Source: Synergistes jonesii
GTDB lineage: Bacteria > Synergistota > Synergistia > Synergistales > Synergistaceae
Direction: 5' to 3'
DNA length: 64,000 bases
Assembly: GCF_000712295.1 (NCBI RefSeq)
Contig: NZ_JMKI01000031.1
Span: forward strand, 124,001-188,000
This document shows positions 25,256-33,272 of the stretch, one piece after another. A program made the translations under genes and the position numbers. Position 1 is the first letter of the stretch. Each line of letters opens with the position of its first letter. Below the pieces are notes generated by a model. The model saw nothing but the letters and a program-made list of their open reading frames with translations. It was not told where the DNA came from and made no database searches.

Positions 25256-25357
25256 ATGTTCGGAACGGATCTTTGGGTGGTTTGCGCGGGGGCTTCTCTT
25301 ATTTGGGGTGCGGCGTGGTCTCTCGCCTCGATAGTGATAAGGGCGGCGGCGAGGTAA
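25256..25357 (+). CDS. Small membrane accessory protein of the symporter
   Basis: 33 residues with one hydrophobic helix (LWVVCAGASLIWGAAWSLASIVI) and a basic C-terminus. AAGGGAGCGG lies before the ATG, and the stop is one base from the symporter start. Small single-helix partners are known for several sodium symporters (MetS-like subunits; 'symporter small accessory protein'), and position and size fit. Too short to be sure by sequence alone. Confidence 0.65.
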   Translation: MFGTDLWVVCAGASLIWGAAWSLASIVIRAAAR

Positions 25358-25358
25358 G

Positions 25359-26819
25359 ATGTTCGCCTTCCTCCCCCTATGGATCGGCTACGCGCTCGCG
25401 CTCGTCGCGATCGCCAAGTTTTCGCGTGGGCGCGACGCGCTGCTGCCCGGGCGCGTCGGCGTCGCGGTCCAGGCTTTCGCCTATGTCGCGACTTATGTCT
25501 CCGCCGTCGCGCTCGTCGGCTTCGGCGGGCTCTGCTATCTTTTCGGGATGCAGATGCTTCTCGTCGCGGCAGGCAACGTGTGGTTCGGAACGTGGTTCGT
25601 GTATAAGTATCTCGCGTGGCCGACGCGCCTCTGGCAGAGAAAGCTTGCGGCGCGCACGCCGGCCGAGCTGCTGGCTAAGGCTTACGGCGCCCCGATGCTA
25701 CAGACTTTCATAGGCGCCGTTTCCACGCTGCTTCTCGTCGTCTACGGCTCGGCGGTCTTCAAGGGCGCGGCGGTGATGGTCTCCGGCGTCGTCCCGCTCT
25801 CCACGAACGCGGCGCTCGCGCTTCTCGTCGTGATAGTCGGCGTTTCGGTCGTCTGGGGGGGGCTGCGCGGCGTGCTTTACACGGAGGCGCTTCAGGGGCT
25901 GGTGATGCTTATCGGGGTGGGCGCGCTGCTCCTCGCGCTGCTTAAAGCGGTCGGCGGGCCCGTGGAGGGGATCGCGGCCCTCGCGTCGCTGCCGCCGGAG
26001 AAAGGCGCGGACAGGGGCTTTTTGGCGCTTTCTTCGGGGGGCGCTGGGCTCAACGTCATTTTCCTCGCGGTGGTCACCTCCGTCGGCATCTGGGCGCAGC
26101 CTCAGCTGATTCAGCGCCACTTCGCGCTGCGCAGCCAGGAGGAGGCGCGCCGCGCGGCGCCGCTAGCGATGCTCGCGCTTTCGGTGGTGGTCGGCGGCGC
26201 GTATTTCGCAAGCGCGCTTTCGCGCGTGCTTCTCGGCGGCGGCATAACGAATCCGGATACGGTGCTGCCGATTCTCGTGAATAGGCTGCTTCCCTCTTTA
26301 GGCCGGCAGCTCTTCGCGCTGGCGATCGTCTCGGCCTCCCTTTCGACGGCCTCGGCGCTGCTCCACATAGCGAGCGGCAGCCTCGGGCGAGACGTGCTGA
26401 AGAGGGAGCTCAAAGGCAATTCCTGGCGTGCGGCCGTCATCCTCTGCACGGCGGGCAGCGGCCTCTTCGCGCTGAAGAGCGGCTCGATCATCGCGGTGAT
26501 ATGCTCGACGAGCTGGACGCTTTTGGCCTGCGCGATAATGGCGCCTTACCTAGCGCTGCTGGCGTTCGGCCCGAGGGCCGGGGGCTTCGCCGCCTCCGCG
26601 GGCTCCCTCTGCGGTTTCGCCGGCTCGATTGCGTGGTACGCTGCGGCCTACAGGCCGACGTCGCTCTCGCTGACGGGGCTCGCGGCTCCGGGCATAGCCG
26701 GCGCGATACATCCGATACTTCCGGGGATAATTTTTTCGGCGGCCGTGATGTTCCTGCTCGCGAAGAGGGAGCCGGCGAAGGCCCCCGCCGAGGCCGAAGC
26801 GCAGAGGATCGGCGGATAA
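25359..26819 (+). CDS. Sodium:solute symporter (SSS family), possible tyrosine/aromatic amino acid importer
   Basis: 486 residues, about 12-13 transmembrane helices. The SSS pattern is seen in WFVYKYLAWPTRLWQRKLAARTPAELLAKAYGAPMLQ, GGLRGVLYTEALQGLVMLIGV, SVGIWAQPQLIQRHFALRSQEEARRA and IVSASLSTASALLHIASGSLGRDVLKREL. It sits in the inner membrane. The family gives sodium-driven import of varied solutes; the Tyr-codon attenuator upstream suggests tyrosine or a precursor as substrate, an inference. Terminator follows at 26827-26869. Confidence 0.88.
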   Translation: MFAFLPLWIGYALALVAIAKFSRGRDALLPGRVGVAVQAFAYVATYVSAVALVGFGGLCYLFGMQMLLVAAGNVWFGTWFVYKYLAWPTRLWQRKLAARTPAELLAKAYGAPMLQTFIGAVSTLLLVVYGSAVFKGAAVMVSGVVPLSTNAALALLVVIVGVSVVWGGLRGVLYTEALQGLVMLIGVGALLLALLKAVGGPVEGIAALASLPPEKGADRGFLALSSGGAGLNVIFLAVVTSVGIWAQPQLIQRHFALRSQEEARRAAPLAMLALSVVVGGAYFASALSRVLLGGGITNPDTVLPILVNRLLPSLGRQLFALAIVSASLSTASALLHIASGSLGRDVLKRELKGNSWRAAVILCTAGSGLFALKSGSIIAVICSTSWTLLACAIMAPYLALLAFGPRAGGFAASAGSLCGFAGSIAWYAAAYRPTSLSLTGLAAPGIAGAIHPILPGIIFSAAVMFLLAKREPAKAPAEAEAQRIGG

Positions 26820-26826
26820 ATCAAAA

Positions 26827-26869
26827 GGGCTGCCGCGGCGCGATCAAAGCTTGGCGGTAGCCCCTTTTC
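26827..26869 (+). terminator. Terminator of the symporter operon
   Basis: GGGCTGCCGC (26827-26836) pairs with GCGGTAGCCC (26854-26863, one G-T pair), followed by CTTTTCT. Confidence 0.8.
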
Positions 26870-26875
26870 TCCGGT

Positions 26876-27121
26876 CAGTTAACGGCCGGCCCGAACGCTC
26901 AAGTTAACCCGCAAGATGACCGCCAAGAAAATGTCTTCGATAAAATTCTGGTTTTCTGTGTGGAGCCGAGGTCAAAACGGGAGATAGTGGGTCATTTGGG
27001 ATATAAGGATTTAGGAAGCGTCACCCGGTACTATATCAAGCCCCTCCTTGAAAGCGGACGATTGAGGATGGCTATCCCGGGTAAGCCGAAGAGCCGAAAT
27101 CAAAGGTATATCAAAGCATAA
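26876..27121 (+). pseudogene. C-terminal fragment of an ATP-binding winged-helix regulator
   Basis: An 81-codon open frame without a usable start reads ...VFDKILVFCVEPRSKREIVGHLGYKDLGSVTRYYIKPLLESGRLRMAIPGKPKSRNQRYIKA and stop. This is the typical C-terminal winged helix of AlbA/RecG-like ATP-binding regulators or Fic-type proteins; everything before it is gone. A related but different regulator remnant lies on the other side of the symporter operon (24385-25020), on the opposite strand. Confidence 0.7.
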
Positions 27122-27186
27122 GAAGGTCGAGGCCGCCGCAGAGCTCTGATCGCGCTTGCCGCGGCGGCCTCGGCCTTTATTTTTCC
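27122..27186 (+). terminator. Long hairpin with T-run between converging units
   Basis: GGTCGAGGCCGCCGC (about 27123-27137) pairs with GCGGCGGCCTCGGCC (about 27160-27175), then TTTATTTTT. On the minus strand the run of T is poor, so it mainly serves the plus strand but could also end the DtxR transcript. Confidence 0.7.
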
Positions 27187-27188
27187 CC

Positions 27189-27563
27189 TCACATGCCCGA
27201 GAGGGATTTTGCAAGGAATTCTTTTATCTTTTCGAAGGTCTCTTCGCTGATTATATGCTCGATGCGGCAGGCGTCGGTCTCGGCGGTCTCGGCGGAAACG
27301 CCGACCGTTTCGTGCAGGAAGGCGGTGATCAGCCTGTGTCGCTCGTAGATCGCGCCGGCGCGGGCCTTCCCCGCTTCGGTCAGGCACAATTCCCCGTTAG
27401 GCTCCATCGTTATGAAGCCGTCGTCCCTCAATATCCCCATCGCGCGGCTGACGCTCGGCTTGCTGACCGAAAGCTGCTTGGCGACGTCGATGGAGCGCAC
27501 GGAGCCGTATTTGTTCTGAAGTATGAGAATCGTTTCGAGATAATTTTCGCCGGATTCTTGCAT
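27189..27563 (-). CDS. DtxR/MntR-family metal-dependent repressor
   Basis: 124 residues. N-terminal winged helix (NYLETILILQNKYGSVRSIDVAKQLSVSKPSVSRAMGILRDDGFITM) and dimerisation/metal domain (HRLITAFLHETVGVSAETAETDACRIEHIISEETFEKI). This short form lacks the SH3-like third domain of DtxR, as MntR does. The HRLI and DACRIEH motifs supply metal ligands. It would repress iron or manganese genes when metal is replete; DtxR-like palindromes lie before the FTR1 operon (3433-3480) and a methyltransferase gene (10861-10882) in this window. Confidence 0.9.
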   Translation of the reverse strand: MQESGENYLETILILQNKYGSVRSIDVAKQLSVSKPSVSRAMGILRDDGFITMEPNGELCLTEAGKARAGAIYERHRLITAFLHETVGVSAETAETDACRIEHIISEETFEKIKEFLAKSLSGM

Positions 27564-27722
27564 CTATATCACCTTTGTCGTCATTTTGCCTCTATTTTAT
27601 AACAAAACGCGCCGCGCGTCACTTTTTCGCTTTTTTTCACGCTTTGCCCGGACTTGCAACTTTTTTCTTCATTCCATATACTTTTTAACGGCGAAAGACG
27701 CACGCCGTGCGGAGGTGTTTTC

Positions 27723-30002
27723 GTGGTGCTGGAAAATTATTTTGCAAAGAAGAAGCCGACGGTGGACGATTTGATCCGCATGATCGCGGATATGGGGGGC
27801 AGGGCGCCGGCGATAAAAAGGCTGCCGCCCCGCCAGGCCGCCTTCGGCGATTTCGGTGCGCTCGACCACCGTATCGTCAACGCGCTGAAAAAACGCGGCG
27901 TAGAGGCGCTGTATTCGCATCAGAGCGAGGCTGTGGCCTGCGCGCTCGCCGGCAAGGACTGCGTGGTCGCGACTCCCACAGCGTCGGGCAAGACGTTCTG
28001 CTATAACCTGCCGGTGCTCCACGCGGCTCTACAGGACGCTAACGCGCGCGCCCTTTACCTCTTCCCGACTAAGGCGCTCGCGCAGGACCAGCTCGTTGAG
28101 TTCGCGGAGCTCGCCGCGCTTTCGGGTGGGGACGTCCGCGGCTTCGTCTACGATGGCGACACCGACCCCGTGAAGCGCCGCCTCGCGCGCAGCGAAGGGC
28201 ACATCGTCATCACGAATCCCGATATGCTGAACTCCGGCATACTTCCTCATCACACCAAATGGTCCGACTATTTCAAAAATTTAACGTTCGTCGTCGTCGA
28301 CGAGCTTCACACTTACAGGGGCGTCTTCGGCTCGCACCTGGCGAATCTTTTCGCGCGCCTCGCGAGGATCTGTGAATTCTACGGCGCGCGCCCGACGTTC
28401 ATCTGCTGCTCCGCGACGATAGCGAACCCCGAGGAGCACGCGCGCGCGCTGATAGGGCGCGAAGTGACACTGATAACGGAGAGCGGCGCGCCGGCTTCGG
28501 AGAAGGAAGTGATAATTTACAATCCTCCTGTCGTCGACTGGAACACGGGCGTCAGGCGCTCGTCGCTCTTTGAGACGGCGAAGATAGCGGCGGCCGCGCT
28601 CGCCGGCGGCATAAGCACGATAGTCTTCACGCGCTCGCGCCTCAACGTGGAGCTGCTTCTCAAATCTATAAGGGAGCGCCTCGAAAAGGCCGGCGCCGAC
28701 CCGTCGATGATCATGGGCTACCGCGGCGGCTATCTGCCGAAGGAGCGCAGGAAGATAGAGCGCGACCTGCGCAGCGGCGAGCTGCGCGGCGTAGTGAGCA
28801 CGAACGCGCTGGAGCTCGGCATCGACGTGGGCTCGCTCGGTCTCGCGGTGCTTCACGGCTATCCGGGCAGCATCGCGTCGGCTTGGCAGCAGATAGGGCG
28901 CGCCGGGAGGCGCGGCGCCGTCTCGGCCGCCGTTATGGTGGCGTCGGCCGACCCGCTCGACCAGTTCCTCGCGCAGCGCCCCGAATGGTTCTTCAAGGCC
29001 GCTACGGAGCGCGCGCGCATCGACCCTTATAACCCCTATATACAGGTGAGCCACGTCAAATGTTCGGCGTTCGAGCTCCCCTTCCGCGGCGGCGAGAAGT
29101 TCGGCGGGCGGGAGGTGGACGAGATTCTCGATTATCTCACGGATTACGAGGTGCTCCACCGCGTCGACGAGGCCGGCGAGCGCCGCTACTATTGGCAGGC
29201 GGATTCTTACCCGGCGGCGGACCTCTCTCTGCGCAGCGCTACGGGAGAAAATTACACGATAACCGATGTCACGGTCGAAAGCAGGCCCGTCGTGATAGGG
29301 ACGATGGACCGCCGCTCCGCGCCTACTCTGATATTCCCCGACGCGATATACATGCACGGCGGGAAGTCTTACATCGTGCAGTCGCTCGACACGGAAAAGA
29401 TGCAGTGCTTCATAAAGGAGATGGCGGCGGACTATTACACGGACGGAGACGCGGCTCTGCGGATAAATATCACGGACGACTTCGAGACCCAGGGGAATTA
29501 CGGCTGGGGCGAGGTCGTAGTGACGCTGACGCCGACGATTTTCAAAAAGATAAAGCTGGCGACGCACGAGAACGCCGGCTTCGGCCAGATAAAGCTGCCG
29601 GAGGAGCAGATGCACACGACGGCCTGCTGGATCACGATGCCGGAGGAGCGGCAGGAGGACGCCGGGCTGAAGCTCGCGATGGAGGGGCTGGAGCATTTGA
29701 TACGCAACACGGCGCCGCTCTTCCTGATGTGCGACCGCGCCGACATATTGGTGACGAGCCGTCTCAAGGACCCACAGCTGCGGCGCGCCGCGCTCTACAT
29801 AATAGATAACATCCCCGGGGGCATCGGCCTCGCGGAGGGAGCCTTTGAAATAAAGAACGAGCTCGTGAAGACGGCCGTCGGCGTTATGGATTCCTGCGGC
29901 TGCAAGAACGGCTGCCCGGGCTGCGTGGGCGCGCCGGCCGGCAATTTCGAGATAAAGAAGGCGGTCAGGGAGCTGGCCGGCGAAATAATGGCCGGGCGGT
30001 AG
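27723..30002 (+). CDS. DEAD/DEAH-box helicase with DUF1998 domain (MrfA/YprA-like)
   Basis: 759 residues from GTG 27723, seven bases after GGAGG. Motifs: Walker A ATPTASGKTFCYNLP, Ia LFPTKALAQDQ, motif II VVDELHTYRGVFG (DELH), III CCSATIANP, and C-terminal helicase motifs GYLPKERRKIE, TNALELGIDVGSL, QQIGRAGRRG. The last 200 residues form a DUF1998 domain with a Cys cluster CGCKNGCPGC, a zinc site. The family includes Bacillus MrfA, a 3'-5' helicase of a mitomycin-lesion repair pathway. Partner MrfB is not seen nearby. Confidence 0.92.
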   Translation: MVLENYFAKKKPTVDDLIRMIADMGGRAPAIKRLPPRQAAFGDFGALDHRIVNALKKRGVEALYSHQSEAVACALAGKDCVVATPTASGKTFCYNLPVLHAALQDANARALYLFPTKALAQDQLVEFAELAALSGGDVRGFVYDGDTDPVKRRLARSEGHIVITNPDMLNSGILPHHTKWSDYFKNLTFVVVDELHTYRGVFGSHLANLFARLARICEFYGARPTFICCSATIANPEEHARALIGREVTLITESGAPASEKEVIIYNPPVVDWNTGVRRSSLFETAKIAAAALAGGISTIVFTRSRLNVELLLKSIRERLEKAGADPSMIMGYRGGYLPKERRKIERDLRSGELRGVVSTNALELGIDVGSLGLAVLHGYPGSIASAWQQIGRAGRRGAVSAAVMVASADPLDQFLAQRPEWFFKAATERARIDPYNPYIQVSHVKCSAFELPFRGGEKFGGREVDEILDYLTDYEVLHRVDEAGERRYYWQADSYPAADLSLRSATGENYTITDVTVESRPVVIGTMDRRSAPTLIFPDAIYMHGGKSYIVQSLDTEKMQCFIKEMAADYYTDGDAALRINITDDFETQGNYGWGEVVVTLTPTIFKKIKLATHENAGFGQIKLPEEQMHTTACWITMPEERQEDAGLKLAMEGLEHLIRNTAPLFLMCDRADILVTSRLKDPQLRRAALYIIDNIPGGIGLAEGAFEIKNELVKTAVGVMDSCGCKNGCPGCVGAPAGNFEIKKAVRELAGEIMAGR

Positions 30003-30044
30003 AAATCGGCGGGCGCAGCGGCGCTTGCAAAACGCGATCGCGCG

Positions 30045-30839
30045 CTAAAGGCTGAGCAGTGCTGCGGCGTTTCTTCCGAGGATAAGATTCTTTTCTTCCC
30101 GCGAGAGGCCGAGGCTGTCTATCAGTTCGAGCTCCATCTGCGGCAGGTGCCACGGATAGTCGCTGCCGAATAAGATTTTGTCGGCGCCGTGGCGACGGAT
30201 TATGCTGCGGAATAGATTCTTGTCGAGCCAGGGGGCGGCGGTGAAGGCGGTGTCGAAGTAGAGGTCGGCCTTTCCGGCGAGCGTTTCGTACACCTCTTTC
30301 GCCAAATGCATCCCGCCTAAGTGGGCGGCGACGACTTTAAGCCCCGGGAAGTTTCGCAGGATTTTCAGCAGCATCGCGGGCGTGCATCTTTCTTCTTCCT
30401 TGTAAGAGGGGTCCCAGCCGGCGTGGAAGAGCACGACGAGGTTCAGCGCGCGCGCCAGGTCGTAAACGGGGAATATCCTTTCGTCGTCCGCGTCGCAGCG
30501 CTGGAGCGGCGGGTGCAGCTTTATGCCCTTCAGCCCCTCGTCGGAAATTTTCCAGACGTATTCGAGCGCGCTGAGCGAATAGGGTATTACGGAGCCGAAG
30601 GAGATGAGGCGTTCGGAGTCCACTTCCTTCGCGAATTTCAGGATGTCCTCGTGCTGATGTTCCTTTGTAGCGACGTGCAGCACGACGCTTTTGTCTATCC
30701 CCGCCTTGCCCATGTTTTCTATCAGCGCGGAGGCCGTCGCCGCCGCGCGGTACTCCTCATTTTCGCTCTCCGAGAGCTTCTTCATCGCGTAGTCGGCCAT
30801 TGCGTCTGGGAAGATGTGCGTGTGAAAATCGATGATCAT
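30045..30839 (-). CDS. Amidohydrolase-family metal-dependent hydrolase
   Basis: 264 residues. MIIDFHTHIFPD gives the HxH metal motif, GIKLHPPLQ and VVAAHLGGMH supply further His ligands, and LFGSDYPW gives the catalytic Asp. This is the amidohydrolase_2 (ACMSD/decarboxylase-like) branch; the substrate is unknown. A 85-residue membrane protein gene ends six bases upstream of its start, so they may be one operon. Confidence 0.85.
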   Translation of the reverse strand: MIIDFHTHIFPDAMADYAMKKLSESENEEYRAAATASALIENMGKAGIDKSVVLHVATKEHQHEDILKFAKEVDSERLISFGSVIPYSLSALEYVWKISDEGLKGIKLHPPLQRCDADDERIFPVYDLARALNLVVLFHAGWDPSYKEEERCTPAMLLKILRNFPGLKVVAAHLGGMHLAKEVYETLAGKADLYFDTAFTAAPWLDKNLFRSIIRRHGADKILFGSDYPWHLPQMELELIDSLGLSREEKNLILGRNAAALLSL

Positions 30840-30845
30840 TCAATG

Positions 30846-31103
30846 TCACTTCTTGTCTTTATCATTTCGTTCGGCGTTTTCTTTCTCCTCTTCGGCACGC
30901 CTCTGTTCTTCCTCTATTTCGTCGAGGTAGAGCCGCCATATCTTCAGCGCTATGAGCGCGCAGACGGTGCCTCCGGAGAGCCCCGCCGCTATCGGGAGGG
31001 GCCTGGGCGCGCCCGCCGCGTAGCTCCCGAGCCCGCCGAGCGCGTAACCGTAGCATATTATAGTCGCAAAGGACAAAAAAAGAACCACCAAGCGCTTGTT
31101 CAT
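30846..31103 (-). CDS. Small two-helix membrane protein of unknown function
   Basis: 85 residues: two hydrophobic helices (about 5-24 and 36-55) joined by a Gly/Pro loop, then a highly charged coiled tail (EEEQRRAEEEKENAERNDKDKK). No family recognised. It lies six bases before the amidohydrolase gene and 129 bases after sdaAA, all on the minus strand. Confidence 0.65.
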   Translation of the reverse strand: MNKRLVVLFLSFATIICYGYALGGLGSYAAGAPRPLPIAAGLSGGTVCALIALKIWRLYLDEIEEEQRRAEEEKENAERNDKDKK

Positions 31104-31232
31104 CTTATAGCCTTAAAGCCGGCGCGCCTTTCCGCCAAGCGGCCGTTCGACGTTTCTTCGGGCGGCGCGTCGCCGCGTAAGGAGCGCCCGCCGTCCGCGA
31201 TGAGCGCGTTTTTTATTATAAGGGGCATCGTT

Positions 31233-32108
31233 TCACTCTCCGATTTTTCTTATGCCGCCGCGCATCAGCTCCGCGGCCGTTTGCGTCGCGGCCAGCCCGC
31301 CGAGCGAGGTCTCTCTCAGCGCCGGCGGCAGCATCCTGCCTATCTGTCCCATCGTGTCGATGACCTCGTCGAGTGGTATCACGGATTCTATACCGCTAAG
31401 CGCCATGTCCGCGCAGAGAATGCCGTTCGCCGTGAGTATGCCGTTGCGCTTTATGCAGGGGCATTCAACGAGCCCTCCGACCGGGTCGCAGACCAGGCCG
31501 AGGACGGATTTAAAGGTCATCGCCGCCGCGTGCGCGCTCATCTCCGGCGTACCTCCCTGTAGGAAGGCGAGCGCCGCCGAGCCCATCGCGGCCGCGGCGC
31601 CGCATTCGGCCTGGCAGCCTCCCGCGGCGCCGGAGAGCGTCGCACGGAAGGCCGTCACCTCGCCTATCGCTCCGGCCGTGATCAGCGCGTCGACGAGCAT
31701 CGCGTCAGTGTCGCGTCCGCCGCCGCAGAAGAATTCCCATGCGAAGAGCATTCCGGGGATGATGCCGCAACTGCCGGCCGTCGGCGCCGCGACGATGCGC
31801 CCCATCGCCGCGTTGTAGGCCGCGACCTCCATCGCGGTAGCGGCGGCCGTCGTGACGAATTTTCCGGACATAGCGCCGCGGCGGGCGCGCAGCGCCGGCC
31901 CCATCGGAGGCTCGAGGCGGCACGGCTCTTCGCTCGCGCAGGCTTCGCGCACGCTTCTGCGCATGTCCGCGAGGCGCTGCGCCATCTTCGCGCGTATTTC
32001 CTCCGCCGGCACGCCGGTCGCGGCGGAGTCGAGGATCAACGCCGCCTCGGGGAAGGTCGTATCGTTTTTGCGGGCCGTGAGGAGGATTTTTTGGACTGCT
32101 TTGAGCAT
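31233..32108 (-). CDS. sdaAA: L-serine dehydratase, iron-sulfur, alpha subunit
   Basis: 291 residues. Contains AAPTAGSCGIIPGMLFAWEFF and CDPVGGLVECPCIKRN, holding the Cys residues that bind the oxygen-labile [4Fe-4S] cluster of serine dehydratases. Converts L-serine to pyruvate and ammonia with SdaAB. Its start overlaps the end of sdaAB at one base. Serine fermentation to pyruvate fits an amino-acid-fermenting anaerobe. Confidence 0.95.
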   Translation of the reverse strand: MLKAVQKILLTARKNDTTFPEAALILDSAATGVPAEEIRAKMAQRLADMRRSVREACASEEPCRLEPPMGPALRARRGAMSGKFVTTAAATAMEVAAYNAAMGRIVAAPTAGSCGIIPGMLFAWEFFCGGGRDTDAMLVDALITAGAIGEVTAFRATLSGAAGGCQAECGAAAAMGSAALAFLQGGTPEMSAHAAAMTFKSVLGLVCDPVGGLVECPCIKRNGILTANGILCADMALSGIESVIPLDEVIDTMGQIGRMLPPALRETSLGGLAATQTAAELMRGGIRKIGE

Positions 32109-32770
32109 CAGCGCTCACCTTCTATCTCTATGACCCGGACTATTGCCGGGTGCAGCTCTTTTATGACTTTCGCATCGACCTTGCCGTCGGAAGCGTCCAG
32201 CTCTATGACCATCGTCGCGAGCCCGCCGCGCGCGTCGCGGTGCAGCTTCATCGTCGCGATGTTGACGCCGTGCGCCGAGAGGTAGGAGGCGACGGCGCCG
32301 ACCACGCCGCTGACGTCTTTGTTCATTATTATCATCGCCGGCAGCGAACAGGATATGTCGACCTGAAAGCCGTCGAGCCTGTGCAGGATGACCGCGCCTC
32401 CGCCTACGGAGTAGCCAACCGCTTCAAGCGTACGTCCGTCGCCGGAAATCACGGCGCGGACGGAGTTTGGATGCGCGCCGGCGGCATCTTCGGCGTAAAA
32501 GTGAAATTCCAAGCCGGCGCTCCGCGCGATCTTCAGCGCGTCCTTTATCTTCGGGTCGTCCGGCGTCATGCCCATCAGGCCGGCGATCAGCGCCTTGTCC
32601 GTGCCGTGGCCGGCCCCCGTGCCCGCGAAGCTGCCGCGCAGGTAGAGGTCGGCCCTCTTTATCTCGCCGCCCCAGCACATCCTGACGATGCGCCCTATAT
32701 GGGCGGCCCCCGCCGTGTGGCTCGACGACGGCCCGATCATCACGGGCCCGATCACATCCCAAACAGGCAT
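32108..32770 (-). CDS. sdaAB: L-serine dehydratase, iron-sulfur, beta subunit
   Basis: 220 residues starting MPVWDVIGPVMIGPSSSHTAGAAHIGR, the conserved start of beta chains; GGAGG lies seven bases before ATG 32770, so the longer frame upstream is rejected. The C-terminal part (GVVGAVASYLSAHGVNIATMKLHRDARGGLATMVIELD) is an ACT-type domain. Forms the enzyme with SdaAA. Confidence 0.95.
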   Translation of the reverse strand: MPVWDVIGPVMIGPSSSHTAGAAHIGRIVRMCWGGEIKRADLYLRGSFAGTGAGHGTDKALIAGLMGMTPDDPKIKDALKIARSAGLEFHFYAEDAAGAHPNSVRAVISGDGRTLEAVGYSVGGGAVILHRLDGFQVDISCSLPAMIIMNKDVSGVVGAVASYLSAHGVNIATMKLHRDARGGLATMVIELDASDGKVDAKVIKELHPAIVRVIEIEGER

Positions 32771-32940
32771 ATCCATTCCTCCCGCCGCTTTATCTGCCGC
32801 GCAGATAATCTTATAATATCGGATGTGAAATGACAAATGCACTTGACAGCTGACGTGCAGGCACGCAGAGTTTATTTTACGCTTTTCAAAATCGTTCCAT
32901 TTATATATAAATATTGATTTAATGTAGTATAAAATGTTAA

Positions 32941-33094
32941 CTTAGCCTGCTAAGTCGACATAGAAAGGGAAAAATGTTAAGAAAGCTATTGAAAATAAAG
33001 CGGGAATGCCCGACAGTCAGTCATAACTCGGAAGCCGTCATTGCTGATTAAGCGGCTGTCTATGTATGCCATGTAAATAGGCGGCCGTTTTTTT
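32941..33094 (+). ncRNA. Candidate leader/sRNA: palindrome, small ORF and terminator
   Basis: Within the 500-base gap before the sugar transferase gene: a palindrome CTTAGC-CT-GCTAAG (32941-32954), a possible 25-codon ORF with AAAGGG before ATG 32974 (MLRKLLKIKRECPTVSH...; stop at 33051), and right after its stop a stem CGGCTGTCTAT/ATAGGCGGCCG (33053-33063 with 33077-33087) plus seven T (33088-33094). A TATAAA lies upstream (about 32929). This could be an attenuated leader of the downstream gene or a short independent RNA. Confidence 0.5.
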
Positions 33095-33272
33095 GCCGGA
33101 ATCGATTCGGGGATGCCGCAGTGAGGTGTCGTGAACTTCGCAAAAATTTTCCCCTGGCGCGTTCGACTGCCACGACGCCGGCATAGTGCTTTTTTTATAA
33201 GCGACTGTTATAATTAATCGGTGGGAGCGTGTGGAAAGCGTCGGGATTGTTATTTTGCCGCGGTGACGGAGC

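Noticed and set aside
28281-29696. 471-codon frame antisense to the DUF1998 helicase
   Set aside because: Arg/Leu/Ala-rich shadow typical of high-GC DNA; no motif.
31252-31818. Ser/Pro-rich ORF antisense to sdaAA
   Set aside because: Shadow of a well-supported gene.
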